In this document: one piece after another, positions 1 through 12,800 of the stretch
Numbering within the stretch: position 1 is the stretch's first letter
Layout: each line of letters starts with the position of its first letter
Source of the DNA: Psettodes erumei
Taxonomy: Eukaryota; Chordata; Actinopteri; Pleuronectiformes; Psettodidae
Reading direction: 5' to 3'
Length of the DNA: 64,000 bases
Assembly: GCA_016785225.1 (NCBI GenBank)
Contig: JAFBJZ010000625.1
Span: forward strand, 186,001-250,000
The notes under the pieces: generated by a model
Seen by the model: only the letters and a program-made list of their open reading frames with translations
The model's database searches: none
What the model was told of the DNA's origin: nothing
Program-made: the position numbers and the translations under genes

Positions 1-3000
1 AGCTCAGTTTACTGCTAAAAAAGACAAATAAATGACCACTTTTTAGATGTGCTTATGACAACTGTGCTCTAACACTGCAAAAAAAGTCGAACTTTCCCTC
101 AACTTTTAATGATTTCTGGTTTTATTCACTTAATTTAGAAAAACATTTACTATAAGACAGGTTCTGTTCCCGGTCTTGTTCCTAATGAAGAGAAATTTGC
201 TCCTGCTCTATTGGCTCCTTATGTGCAAGAATATGCAGATGACTCCATAATCAGGATGAAGTTGCATGTGAACAGACACTGGAGGTTGGTATTGCTGTGC
301 ATCATAAAATGAAAGCAAAGAGAGAGGAAATGCAGCTGTGAAGTTGAGGGATGTGTGAATATGAGGTTGGAAAATCGATGGTGGGCAGCAGCTTTTAAAT
401 TTGGCTGTATGGTGTTATATCGGAAAATGTGAGGTTTCATCATACTGTAGTGCAGTCAGTTTAGGAGACGCTCTTTCGAGAATATCAAATATCTATCTTA
501 CACCGCTCTCCATTCATATGAGTGAGAAAATTGATGAGAAGAGGGTGGTGATGCAAGGTTTACAAACACTAATCTCATATGAGGGTCACTGAGGCCACGG
601 AATGGCTGAAGCTTTTTTTATCTGAGGTGTCTGACGATGGACAATATTACAGTGATGTGATGACAATGTATTTCCTGATAAATGACCAGACTCCCTAAAA
701 AATGTATTAATTATTTTCAGTTTGGTTTATCACCACAAAAATAATTGATGTTGTGCAATGTCAAAGGATGAACCACCGATATTCTGTACCTGGTGCATGA
801 CTCTTCTATCCTCCCATATTAACAATGTGAGTAATTGTTGCCGTCATAAACGTTCCCACCTTCCATTCACACATCTGCACATCACAGCTGCATTGCCCTC
901 CTCTTTGCTTCCATTTTTTGGCATATCACAGGTAGCACACCTGGTGTGTCTCTTCACATGCGACTTCACATCGTTTATGGAGTCGATGAGCTGACACAGC
1001 AGGAATTCGTTTCTCTTCTTTGTGTAAAGCTTGAGAAGACTGTCAGCGGGTGACTCTGCTTGAAAAATGCACTCAGTGTCTGTGTTTGTGTTAAAACACC
1101 CTGCAAACCATGCCGCTGACGTCGTAGTTCTGTGAAAAGGAGGATCTGTGTGAAAACGATCAAGCAGTGAAGCGTTTACATTTGAAGTTGCAAAGTTCGA
1201 AACTCATCTGAACAGTTGACAGTTGCATTTTCCTCCTCTGCTTCGTGCAAAAAAAAATATCCAGACCACAATATCAAAGTGAGCAGGGGCAGTGTTGCAG
1301 TGCATTGCCCCTGAAGTAATTTTGTGCTTTGCTCAAGGATACGCTATTCATGGTGCCCAAGTAATACTAGTTACCACCCGGTAAAGTACCTCACAGCTGG
1401 ATTAATGGCCCCCTCTGTTGAATTTAAGGATTAGGCCAGCAGCAATGTCAGTGGTCAGCCTCCCTACTTCCATAACAATCTAGTGCATGTTAATTTATAG
1501 TGACCCAACTCAATGCTGTGGATCTGAAGTGAGAAAATTACTGCCCCAAAGCAACCCCATGATGAAGCTGTTCACTATGTAATGACGTATTCCATTTCAC
1601 TGAGCAGAGGGCGAAACATCCTTGAACATGACTTAAGGTAGAAAGCTTGGATTGAAAAACATCATGTACAGGCATTAAATATGCATCCTGTCATTCATCC
1701 CAGCTTATCAGCCTCACTGCAGCCCCATAAAGACAGAACAATCTTCATTTCACCACGATGAGCCTAAATTATTGAAGCAGTGGTTATTTGTATCAATCTG
1801 GCTTCTCCTCTCTGAATCCAACTTCAGGAAATGTGCTGTGACAGATAGCTCACATCTCTGCTTAAGTGACAGCATGACAGGGCTATATTTGTAACATCAA
1901 TTATACGTCAAGAAAAGGGTCTTCAAAGGCTTACTGGACTAATTTACTTTGATAATGGGATGTAATAGAAAATCTTGTACCAAGGTCACGCTCTCAGTCT
2001 CATTTTCCCGTACCTGCTGTAATATATTTGGATGACATGTCATTTTAAGAGATGCAGCACAAGTTATCCTGTGTGATAACAACTTTTGATGCAGACTGGA
2101 GTTATGGCAGGCATTTCTTCTGTTGTTCCTTTCTCTTAAACTTTGGATTGCATCCCATCTTTGAGCTGAGCATATCTGCAGCTGTAGTCCAGTCTAGCCT
2201 GAAAGAACGCCACAGTTCTGTATGGACTGAAGCCAAAACCTCTAATAGTTTTTATAAGTGCTTCCCCTCTGACATACAGTACACTGTGTCCAGCAGCAGC
2301 AGTGCATCAATATGCTGTTGAAAGTTTCAAAGACAGAGTGGTTTGATCGGTTTTCCACTCCTGCAGCATTTGACTGTGCTGTGGCCATGCCCCCCTTCAC
2401 CCTGACCTGAGCTGACAGCCCTGGAAAAAAAACCCCATCCAAACAAACCAAAAGGACCACGAGGCCATAACTTTGGATTTTCATCGTCGTCGTGACAGCA
2501 GTCAACCCATCGATGAAAAGATAAAACCAATGCAGGGTTTTATTGCCTGAAACAAAGCCCTCTGATAACACAATTAAGGTTGGGTAACACTACAATAGGA
2601 TGCACATGTTTGTGAGTATTCACAAAAGAACTAGTGAGATACCACAGGGAGCTGAGGGTCTTTCAGTCAGTCGTGCCTCTTTCATTTCACTAGCTTCATT
2701 TCTCAAGCTGCATCAGCTACACATATATTGTAAGGCGTTTTCAAAAGATGAGCACTTAGAACGAAATATTAACTTTGAGAGAAAGAAGAAAGCCACACAG
2801 CCGTTCGGTAACTGTGGCAACTGTTAAGGCAACATGTACTCAGTAAATTGATCATGAGATCACATATTTTAGGATGTGCATGGCTTTCCTCCCTGGCTAA
2901 ACAACGAGAAAACCTGTAATATCCGTTTTCTGATTTTATGCGGTTTCTGTGTTCAACCAAATGATGAAAAATATGAATATATATTTTCTTACTTACCTCT

Positions 3001-4284
3001 TGTGGTGTCTGGCCATGCAGATACTTTTATTTGTTCATGTTTGATGAATCTGTCTCCGACTATTCTGCCTGCAACTCAGCCTGCATTAACCACAGTAATG
3101 GAGGCCCTGTCTTTGGAAAGACGCATGGGTTACATTTACAATTTTAAGTTAGGAAATGTGATTTGGGTTCGTTTGAGGTTGGCTGCGAAATCATTCCCCT
3201 CACATCTTTATTGTTCTCATAAATAAATTGGGATAGAAAGTCCATATTTACAAATATTCTGTGAGTGCTGCTGAAGTTGAATTTGGCTAGATTAATGTGA
3301 CAGACTCAGATTTACTCCTTTCATTTAGTCTCATCTCACCATTGATGCCCAAATGTGAAGAAATTAGTTGTTTTCTTTTAAGATATGTGTTAATAAAGAT
3401 GTTCAACACAGTTCTAATGTGCTACTCCTTTTTTTGTTGATGAAGGCATTTTCCAACTGACTGAAAATAGCTGGGATTTTGATGATAATAAGTGAAAATT
3501 GACTTTGGCATGTGGACATTGATTCCAGGGGCTTCATTTCACGATTGCCGTGTCTTGAAAAAGCTGTGAGAGCGAGAAACAGATGAAGAAGCCATTTAAA
3601 GCCCTGATGACACTTTTCTTATAATCAATAGAATTCCATTTACAAAACAAGAGACCAGTGGCATGGATAATTTCGTCATGAAAATCCCATCTATAATCCC
3701 ATCAAGTTGTCAGCCAACATTAGGCTACTAAATTAACCTGTGTGGTTGTAATACCTGTAAAAGAATACCTGAGCTTTACAAATGGGATCGCATGCACATT
3801 ACACACCCCCCAAAATGATGTTCTTTTCCTCAATCATGTTCCTGTTTGAAAATAATTTTATCAAATTGCTAATACAGATCATTATGACCATGTTAATTCA
3901 TGCAATATTAAGAATATACCAAAGCTAGCCAACAGAAAGCAGGCCAACTCAAACTGTTAGCAGGGAACTAAAGCTGTTATTTATTTAAGAGCAGTTTTAG
4001 CTGTCTGAGATGGTTCTTTTTATTTCTAATGATACACTCTCCCCTCCATAAATGAAACAAGCAGCACTGTAGGGGACAAGACTCATTAAAAATGCAGAAA
4101 TATCCCTGGGCCAAACTGTTCTCTTTGCTATAATCTAAAGACAAACAAAAGCCCACTTCAACGCTACAGAAACAAAAGAGAGAAAATACTTTATTCCTGG
4201 TACTTGTATGATTGTGCAGCTTTCATTCTGCCCATGTGGGACAACGCATATTCATGCTAGCATGCCTTTGGCAAAAGTGCTAAA

Positions 4285-4628
4285 CTCATAGTACAGCTGA
4301 GGCTGATGGGTTTGTCATTAGCTTTGCAGGTCTTTTGACCCAATGGTGGGGCTTGATGGAAACGTCAGAGCACCCACCAAAGTTGTTGCAGTTCATCCTG
4401 AGGGGGACGTGATTGTCTTTGCCGTGTCATCCATCCAAAAGTTGTTCAGACCAAAATGTCAAACTCAAGGTGGCGCTATAGGAAAATGTCTGCAGACCGC
4501 CAGAGTCAGCATTCCAGTCAGGATTCCTCTACTGTGCACCAGAACCAAATTTCATGGCAGTCCATCTAGTTGTTGTTGAGATATTTCAATCTGGACCAAA
4601 GTGGCAGAACAACCAACAGACATGCTAC
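4285..4628 (-). repeat. Fish interspersed repeat A, partial copy
   Basis: The text contains phrases of a very common fish repeat: a GCTGAGGCTGATGGG-type start, TTTCATGGCAGTCCATC, TTGTTGAGATATTTCA and GGACCAAAGTGGCAGAAC. Compared with the copy near 18.3 kb it is reversed. No ORF or terminal repeat can be defined by eye. The family is recognised from memory of its recurrence in percomorph genomes; I do not assign a name. Confidence 0.65.
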
Positions 4629-7358
4629 TAGCACAGGTAAAAATGATCTGCTCTGCTTTGCTTTAAGAGGCTTTAAATTTTGCTTTAAGCACGCAGTTCT
4701 ATGCTATAGTTTCCCAAAATGAATTTCATATTACTGTAGTTGTTTCCCAGATAAAGCAAGTGAAGCATTGGAGCTTAATAAGTGGTGTCGTATTGTACCT
4801 GTTAGCTGTGAAAAGATTGACAGCATATAAAGAGCTATGGTCTACTGAAGCTCAGTGGTTTTTGGCTGATGGAGTCAGTGGAGCAGAGAGGAGCTTTTTA
4901 GTCTGCCTGGCCGTCAGTCTGACAGCGCACATCAAAGGCTGTATGAATAATTGCCTAATGTGGCAGAACTGTGCTTCTGACAAACATGCTGTCTTCCAGA
5001 CAAGATCAGTGTTTTCTGCCTTTACTAGCATCACTTAATAATGAAGCAAATCACCTACCGAGGGAAATGTTGGTTAAAGCAGTACTGCATCGTCGTTTCA
5101 TGACTCAAGAGTTGCTTTTCTCTGTGAATATTGCTTACATGGGGATTATTTTCCTTACAGTCAGAGGCCAAGGGTTTACAATAACTTTTATTCTTCTTGG
5201 ATGTCACTGAAATAAACCTGTTGAATATTTCATTAGTTAACAGACAGGTATTTCCATTTGGGATCCTCACACTTACTCATTTTATTCAGTGTTTTGCACA
5301 TTACAATGATCTGGTAGTCCTAAGGGTGTTCTTATCATATTGAATATTGTGTCATACAGGATTTTCACTCCTTATTTTTTGTGCTGTTATTTTAATTGAA
5401 GAATAGTCTGCTGCCGTTTTAACATTCTGGGTTTAGTTAAAAAGGAAGCTTGCTTTATTTTGTTTGTTTACATAAATAAATATAAATATTAAATAATTTG
5501 GGGATTTAAGCGTGTTAGAGAACATAGCAGCTGCTCATGTATTAGATCTGTGATTCTCAGCCTTAGAACTGTCAGTTCACAAAAAGGCCTCCTTGTGCAA
5601 ATGCATCTTATATCCACTTGGGCCAATCACACATAGCCACTGGAACTCATTCTGACAATGACTCAAGAGGAGTCTTGGGTAAAGTGATCATATTAATTAA
5701 AATTGCTCTTTAAGAGATTAAAAATATCTCAATTGATCAAACAGAGTCTCTTTTACCCTTTTGCCAAAGAGACACATAGCAGCTTGCAGGCAGAGGCACA
5801 TGCACAAATTTCATGTCGCCAACTTGATTCCTAGGCATTTTCAGTCTGTGAATAATTTATTCTTCTCTATCTCAGATCCAGATAACTGCCCATTGTTTGA
5901 TTAACCTACTGATCTGACAGACTGAAGAGGAGTTTTCTGGCTGCTGTCTGTAAATACAGGCTGTAGGTCGCTTGCTTGGCACAGCACGGGCTTCTCAGCT
6001 TGCACATCCTGCTCACACAGTGCCAGACACATCTCAGAGGGCAGCAGGGCACAATGCCACATCCGAGCTATTGTAGCTTTTGTGTGTCTTCTACTAAGCT
6101 CTTCCGTTTCATTTTGGAGTTACTGTGTCACTAATACAGTACTGCTTTAATTAATTTCTGGAGCTGGAGTCTGAAATGTCCTCAATGGGTTTGAACAGGG
6201 ACTTGGCATTAATATGATAACTGCTAAAAACTATAATTTGATATGTGTGGGATATGTGTGATGATTGATCGGCAAACAAATGTGTACAAGCTTGTTTGAG
6301 ATGTACTGCCGTGATGCAGTTGTTCAGTTGAAACCTCAGGCTGGTTGCTCGCTAAACCACAATGTCTCCTTCTGTGTGTGTACACCTGTTAAATACTTTT
6401 TCCTTCACTTGTCATTCACTCTTAAAGAAAATTAAAGCAAAAACTCTCAGCATTTGAATCAGCGAATGGAAAGCTGCAGTCATTTTTGAGTTTTCACATC
6501 ACAAAAAAAGGCTGGGCTTCATGATGATGGCTAACTGTATGGAACAAGTGTGTTTACATGAGCGGCCTTTGATCATTCTACATTGGCTGGCCCTCAACAG
6601 AGACGGCAGACAGAAACCATCAGTCTTTGATCACAGAGCTATGGTTCTCTAAACATGAGAGCAGCAGTCGCTTATGAATAATTTACTCTGCAGTTATCGT
6701 ATTAGTGATAAAAGCAAACCAAGATTGTGAACCGTGGGGCAAAACTTTCAGAGTCTGGGTTACAATTACAGAGATACAGTGTTGGGTATGCAGCCGAGAA
6801 GTTTGCAATTACACCAGTATATCACTGAATGCAGTGCTTATTGGAGTAATAAGTAGCTGTATTAATGAGTGCTGCTGAAGAAAGCGGAAAGAGCTGCTGT
6901 GACACTGTCTATATATCTTTATATCTTTGTTTATTAATGTGACAGCAATTATAGCTTCTCCTATGAAGACAATTTATATTTTTGCAACTGTGTTGTCATT
7001 CATTATCTTGGTGGGACTTTCTGCATTTAGTTGTTAATAAATACATCAGCAAAGTATTTATTAAACATGTGTAGTACTGAATTTGTCCAACAGTCCAACA
7101 TTAAATGAAATAAATTGAGAAATCAATAAGAATGTTTGGCGTTTTTACTTAAACAGTTCATTAATCTAATAATTTATTCTTTAAATAGTTACTAATTAAT
7201 ATTTCAGCTATTAACTACCTGATTCAGTGTTAGATCTATATATCTGAATTAACAATGTCATACACAATGAAGGTTCACTGTGTCTTCTCATTATCTATTT
7301 TTCTCCTTCTTTTTTTCTCTCATCCATTCCTCTCTGGCCCTCCCCTTTTCTCAGTCTT

Positions 7359-7359
<1 letters not shown>

Positions 7360-7395
<36 letters not shown>
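7360..7395. repeat. (CA)n microsatellite
   Basis: About 18 uninterrupted CA units inside the hs6st3 intron, preceded by a CT-rich tract. Confidence 0.98.
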
Positions 7396-7398
<3 letters not shown>

Positions 7399-9272
7399 TG
7401 ACAGAGTCTCGGTAGGGCAGGGATTACAGCCATGGTTAAAACCTTTCCAGTGCTGCTGGCTTGATCCTCTGTGCCAAACTAAGAGACTAAAATGAGCTTC
7501 AGAAAGTTAGATAAATTGCCTCAGCTGCACGACTTTACTATTCAGACTAATATTAAGAGGCACTCACTTCATCACACTGTAAGACTTGAAGTCCCAGCCG
7601 GCTGGACTTTAGGGGAAACCATGTCTTTAAGACAATTAGTTCAAACACTGAAAAGCAGAATTTTCACAAGTTCAGTGTCCAAAGTAGCAGCTTGTGGGAT
7701 ATGCAAATATCCCTTGCCGCATAACATGGAAGAATCAAACATAAGAAGGGCCAATTCAATATTGGGCCGTTTAGTGCCACATCAATTTTCCTTCAATTTA
7801 ACCAACATGGCCGACAGCTAAATTGGCAGAGGAGTCGGTCTATTACAAATGTGCATTAAGGGAAATTAAAAGTTTTATGTATCATGATTACAGCCACTAT
7901 AGCTACACTTTGGAAGAGCTACATAAAAGTAATTATTGAAAGAAGAAGTTATACAGACCAATGCATTGTGGCATTTGCGAGAATAACGTGAAAGTATTTG
8001 TTCACTGTATTGCAGTCTGTTTCTCAGAGAGGTCCTAAGTTCCTGGACGATGCAGTTCAAATCAAGCCAAGTGCAGCAGATCACCGAAAGTGTGAGGTCA
8101 TAAAATCAGTGCCAGCTCCACTGTTCTTGATTAAATGTATTCATCATAACTTAGTCTGGCTCAATAGGCAGGAACCATAAAAGCACTTCAGATTGTGGAA
8201 GTTATTGTATTAATTATCTGGAGACTGCCCCTCTCAGCTTTGTCGATTTAAAGATCATTAACCAGTGTGTACAGTTGGACTCAGAGAAACATGTATATTG
8301 TTGAGTTACTTAATGTAAATTCAGTATACAATATCTTATTATTCTGATAATTATTGATATCTCATATTATCTAATGTCTTCTGTCAACCAAAAAAAAGAA
8401 AATTCATGTGCCTTTCTAGAGGAGGTTTGCCAATGGTCTGAGTAGGGCAGATACAATGACTTCCTGGAGTCTCATCATCAACGTGAGGTTTCCAGGCAAC
8501 CATCGGAGACCCCAGGATAGTGAGCTTTATAGATACTAGCAGGTGGATTTTGTTACCTTTAGACAGAGCTGTTTCAACCTGTTTTCAGTCTGTGTCTGGC
8601 TGTTACTTCATATTAATCTGGAAGAAATGAGAGAGATATCAATATGGCAAGAAAGCAAAGAAGTACATTTCCCAAAATGTTGAATCATTCCTGCACAAAA
8701 TATTTTTATTAGATTACCAAGCTGTCAAATGGATTCATTCAGCATTTTAGAGTCAAATACTGCAGTGTTTTTGTTTTACAGCATGCACATAACTGCTTTT
8801 TGTTCAGTGTCACTGCTTTCTCTCATTGACCTTGTTACTAGCCACAACAGGCTGCTGTAATCAGTGAAAATCCTTTGATAAAACCATGTGTGCTAGCTGC
8901 TCAGCACCAAACAACAGACAGACAAAGGTGGTGACAAGCTACATAATAAATTTAGAGCATTTCCCATGTTAAAGAGCTGAGTATATTTCAGTGTTAAAGA
9001 GTGCTAAAAGGAGCAACAAAGGGAGCCAGTTATATTTACCAGGTGGCCAGAAACATGACTCCAAAAGAATGCTAATTTTGCCCTGTGTCTGCTGGATCTA
9101 TGTACTGTGTTTGCAAGTTGCTTTACTGTCCCCAAGTGCCGAAAATATTACTTAGTGCAGGTCTAGGTTTAGTTTTAACTTAGGTTTTATTTTGACTAAA
9201 GTCAGTAGGCCTGTGAGAGTAGATTATGCTGCCGCATGAGTAGCCTATTCAGGCCTGTGAGGTCCTATCAGA

Positions 9273-9685
9273 CACAGCAGTGCTTCGAACTAAATGCTAA
9301 TGTCACCATGCTAACACACTCACAGTGACAATGCTAACATGTGAATGTTTAGCAGGTATAATATTTTCCATGTTCACCATCTTAGCTGGGCATGTTAGCT
9401 TGTCAAAATTAGCTAATTAGCATTTAGGCACCCTACTTATGTTCGTATTAGAACTGATATGTGTAGCAGATTACAAGGGTAATCCACTCCAGAGTTGTGG
9501 AGAAATTTTACTTAAATATCAAAATGTCAACCTCACTGCAGTACTCGAGGAAGAATTCAGTCCTTAGGATATATCCTCTGTGGTCCTGTACCAAATATCA
9601 TGGAAAGCCATGCTATAGTTGTTGAGCTCATTTTGGGCCAAAGTGGAGAACAGGCCGACATTTCCATCCCTAAACCATGTCTCCA
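9273..9685 (-). repeat. Fish interspersed repeat A, partial copy
   Basis: It opens with repeated ATGCTAAC/TGTTAGC words (9290-9420), the most recognisable part of this fish repeat family. A diverged segment follows with TGTCAACCTCA, ACCAAATATCATGGAAAGCC and GTTGTTGAGCTCATTTTGGG. It has the same orientation as the copy near 4.3 kb but covers a larger part of the element, with an internal gap near 9440-9510. Confidence 0.65.
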
Positions 9686-9867
9686 GAGAGGATTAAAACT
9701 GGATATAGAGATAGAACAACAGTAAGCTACCAAGAAAGAAGTATCACTAGATAGTATTTTATGTCAGTGCCTGTGGATAGTTGCTGATATCATTATAATT
9801 CTTCATGCCTCCCTTTTTCCACTCTGAGATTGCTACCTCAGCTCTCACTGTATTACTCCAGCAATCA

Positions 9868-9893
9868 TGGTTATGATGATGATGATGATGACG
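9868..9893. repeat. (ATG)n trinucleotide repeat
   Basis: A short ATG/GAT tandem run in the intron. It produces runs of methionine or isoleucine in chance reading frames on both strands. Confidence 0.9.
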
Positions 9894-12800
9894 GTCATGG
9901 TCACCATGATAATGAAATTCCATAATGAGGATAAAAAACTATTACTGCTGAATTTGAAATTATATTTTTGGGACATTAACTGCATATTGTGTGGGACTAA
10001 GTGGATGAAATGCCGAAGTGGTGTGAGCACTGGAGAGATGTTAAGGCTCTCATGTCAGTATGCAAAGCTCTCAGTGTCTTCAGCTAGCATTATGTGATGT
10101 GACACGTCCTGTGGTTCCCACTGCCAGTCTGTGTACTTGTGCCTCTCCCCTGGCTGTATTATTAATTCAGAGACCATGCAAGTACATGTCTTGTCTCCTC
10201 CTCTGTCGTCTCTTGAAGAGATCTTTGAAAGGGAAAGATTAAAAGGAGAGCATAATTAGACAGGAGGATTTCCACTATCATGGTAATTGAGGCCGAGCCG
10301 TCATATTACGGTGTCTAATTGGTTTCAAATTACAGAAAAGCAGTTAGGACAGCAGGGAGTGGCTTGCCAATGTAAAGGAACAATCAGATTTCCTGTCCAA
10401 CCTTTCATCTTAGCATATCATGCAGTTATCGTGTTGTCTCATGAACTGTCTCTCAGTGATTTTCCCTGTGGAGTATCCAAATGCCCCACTTACAAGTCCT
10501 TACATGGCAGTAAATAGAACTGCATCTGTGCGTTACCACTATATCAAGTCTTTGAGAAGTAGCACGTAAGATCTATTACAATTGTAGCACAGTTATGTGG
10601 CTGTACCAACCCTGCTTTTTTGCTACTTAAATCTTTGTTTTCTGCAGCCTGACAAGTAGAGGCGGTCGAACAGGTGCTTTCCAAGAGAGCTGAAATGAGG
10701 TGACAGACAGATCTCGGTGAAGATACACAGCCATTCAGATTTGAGTGAAGATGGTGCCGTACCCGAGCTGCATCCTTAACAGAACCCTCTAACGGTCTAT
10801 CCATCCTTCTCAGAGTATGCAGCTTGTAATTTTGGTCTTGCCCATGGTAAAGACTTTTTCTTCCTTGCTCTTATGTGCCGATTGCTCATCGCAAGCAAGG
10901 TTACATGTTGTGTCTGTGAATCAGGCACCTTTGTGGCAGACTGCGGGGGTACACGAATATCACAGAGAGCACGCAGGCAGAGAGGCACGTGATTACCTGG
11001 CTTGGAGTGTATTTCATAGCTCAACAGTGCTGATTTCACCTCTAACGACATTATATTCTGTCAACGCACTGCACTACCTGAGACTTCATTCCACACGCTC
11101 CCTATTCAGGTTGTTACCTGGCTCTGTTTTTCATCGCCACAATCCATGAAGTGGGTTTTCTTTTGTCTCAGCTCAGGGAAATTGTTCTTTGCGCTGCTGC
11201 TTAGTAATCTCGACTTTATGAAAAACAAAAGCTGTAGGAATAGCTTGGTTTTTGGTGGCAACAGCAAGTGCAGATTAATACTACAGCAAACACAAACTGA
11301 GCATCTATTTTATCAGAAATGCAAAAGAACAGCAGCTGCTTTATCTATTTATAGCACAGCCAAACAAACTAAGGTTGTTTTAATGTTTGTCTTGCAACTG
11401 CGTGCAGCTTGCTTTGTTTTCCACACCATGGCGGGCCTCAGTAAAATCATTTCACTGAGAAGTTGAAGGTCTGCAGTATGTTGCCCGCAACTCTTCATCG
11501 AACAGCTCACTGCGGCTGCTCCCTCCTAGAAAAATGTAAAAATGATCCTCTGATGAATTGTAGATGCATTTTCTAACCTCAGTCAGAAATATACTCGCTC
11601 TCCACTGATGATTTCAGAATAAATGCCTCACAGTATTTATTGAATAAAATTAGGAACAGTAAAATTGGATTCCATGCATACTCCATTTTCAGTGAAGTCT
11701 TTTGTGCAGCATGAGAATTACAGACTCAACCACAAATAAAATAGTATTAACAATTGGGATTTCATAAATATCTGAAGGATTACTACTTCATGGGTCTTTT
11801 ATAATTATTAGTGTTGAAAATTATTTCATGAATGAGCTGTGAGTTTGCCCTTTAGATATGTGCTTAAGTTCTTATCCTTTGTTTCTGTAGTGTAAAAGAA
11901 AGAATGAAACGTTTCCCTTTTTCAAGGGCGTACCCCCCTACACACCATGTTGTACGAGCACTTTCTGTATGCACGCCATGTCAAGTGCTAGTGCAATGCC
12001 AGTTTTCCTGACAAGTAAATGAAAGGTCCCATCGTTCTTCTTGTTTCTTCCCAGGTGACACCCACTGTCCCCATTCCGTCACCGTCAAAAAGCTGAACAA
12101 GATGCCGAGAACCTCAAAAACGGTCCATTATGGGCTGCCAGGGGGAACGCAGACACCATTAAGGAATGGTATCGGTTACAAATAATGCATGTCTCCAGTC
12201 TCATTCTCATCTTGTCTGAGAGAAACGGGACAGTGCAGAGATGTACAAATGCACAGCAGAGACCTTGCATGCTGAATAACACTCTCACAGACCAAGGACA
12301 TGTCCTCACTGGAGAAATGGGGAAGGGAGAGCTTGCCATATAATCCCATTCTAAAGCCATTTAACAACTGGATAAACAATGGAAACAAACCTGCCTTGGT
12401 GACATTCAAAGCACACCACATTTGTCTGCCTCGTTTATCAGAGCATATTGTGAATATCTTTATCGTTCTGCTTTGGGAATGAAAGGGTATATGTAATGTT
12501 ACAGTTCATAAAGTAACTGATAAAGCAGTGTCCTCATCAGTCTCCATCACCTTACGGCTGGTAATATCAATTCATGACTGCTGAAATTGAAGACCTCAGG
12601 GATGAAGGAAGTCATTACCTAGAGAAGTAATTTCTCTTAAAGCATCTTTCCTCATGGTGTTTGGCACAGCATTCGGTGTTTTTTTTTCACAAGGTTAAGC
12701 ACATGTCACTTGCTGTAACATCTTTAAAGTGGTAAAATATACCACTAATGTAGATGAATTATGATCAAATTCGTTTTTAAACACTTGTTATGCACTGTGG

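Noticed and set aside
12057..12184. Acceptor-like CTTCCCAG followed by a 42-codon open frame in the hs6st3 intron
   Set aside because: HS6ST3 has no exon here, the frame matches no family I know, and no good donor closes it.
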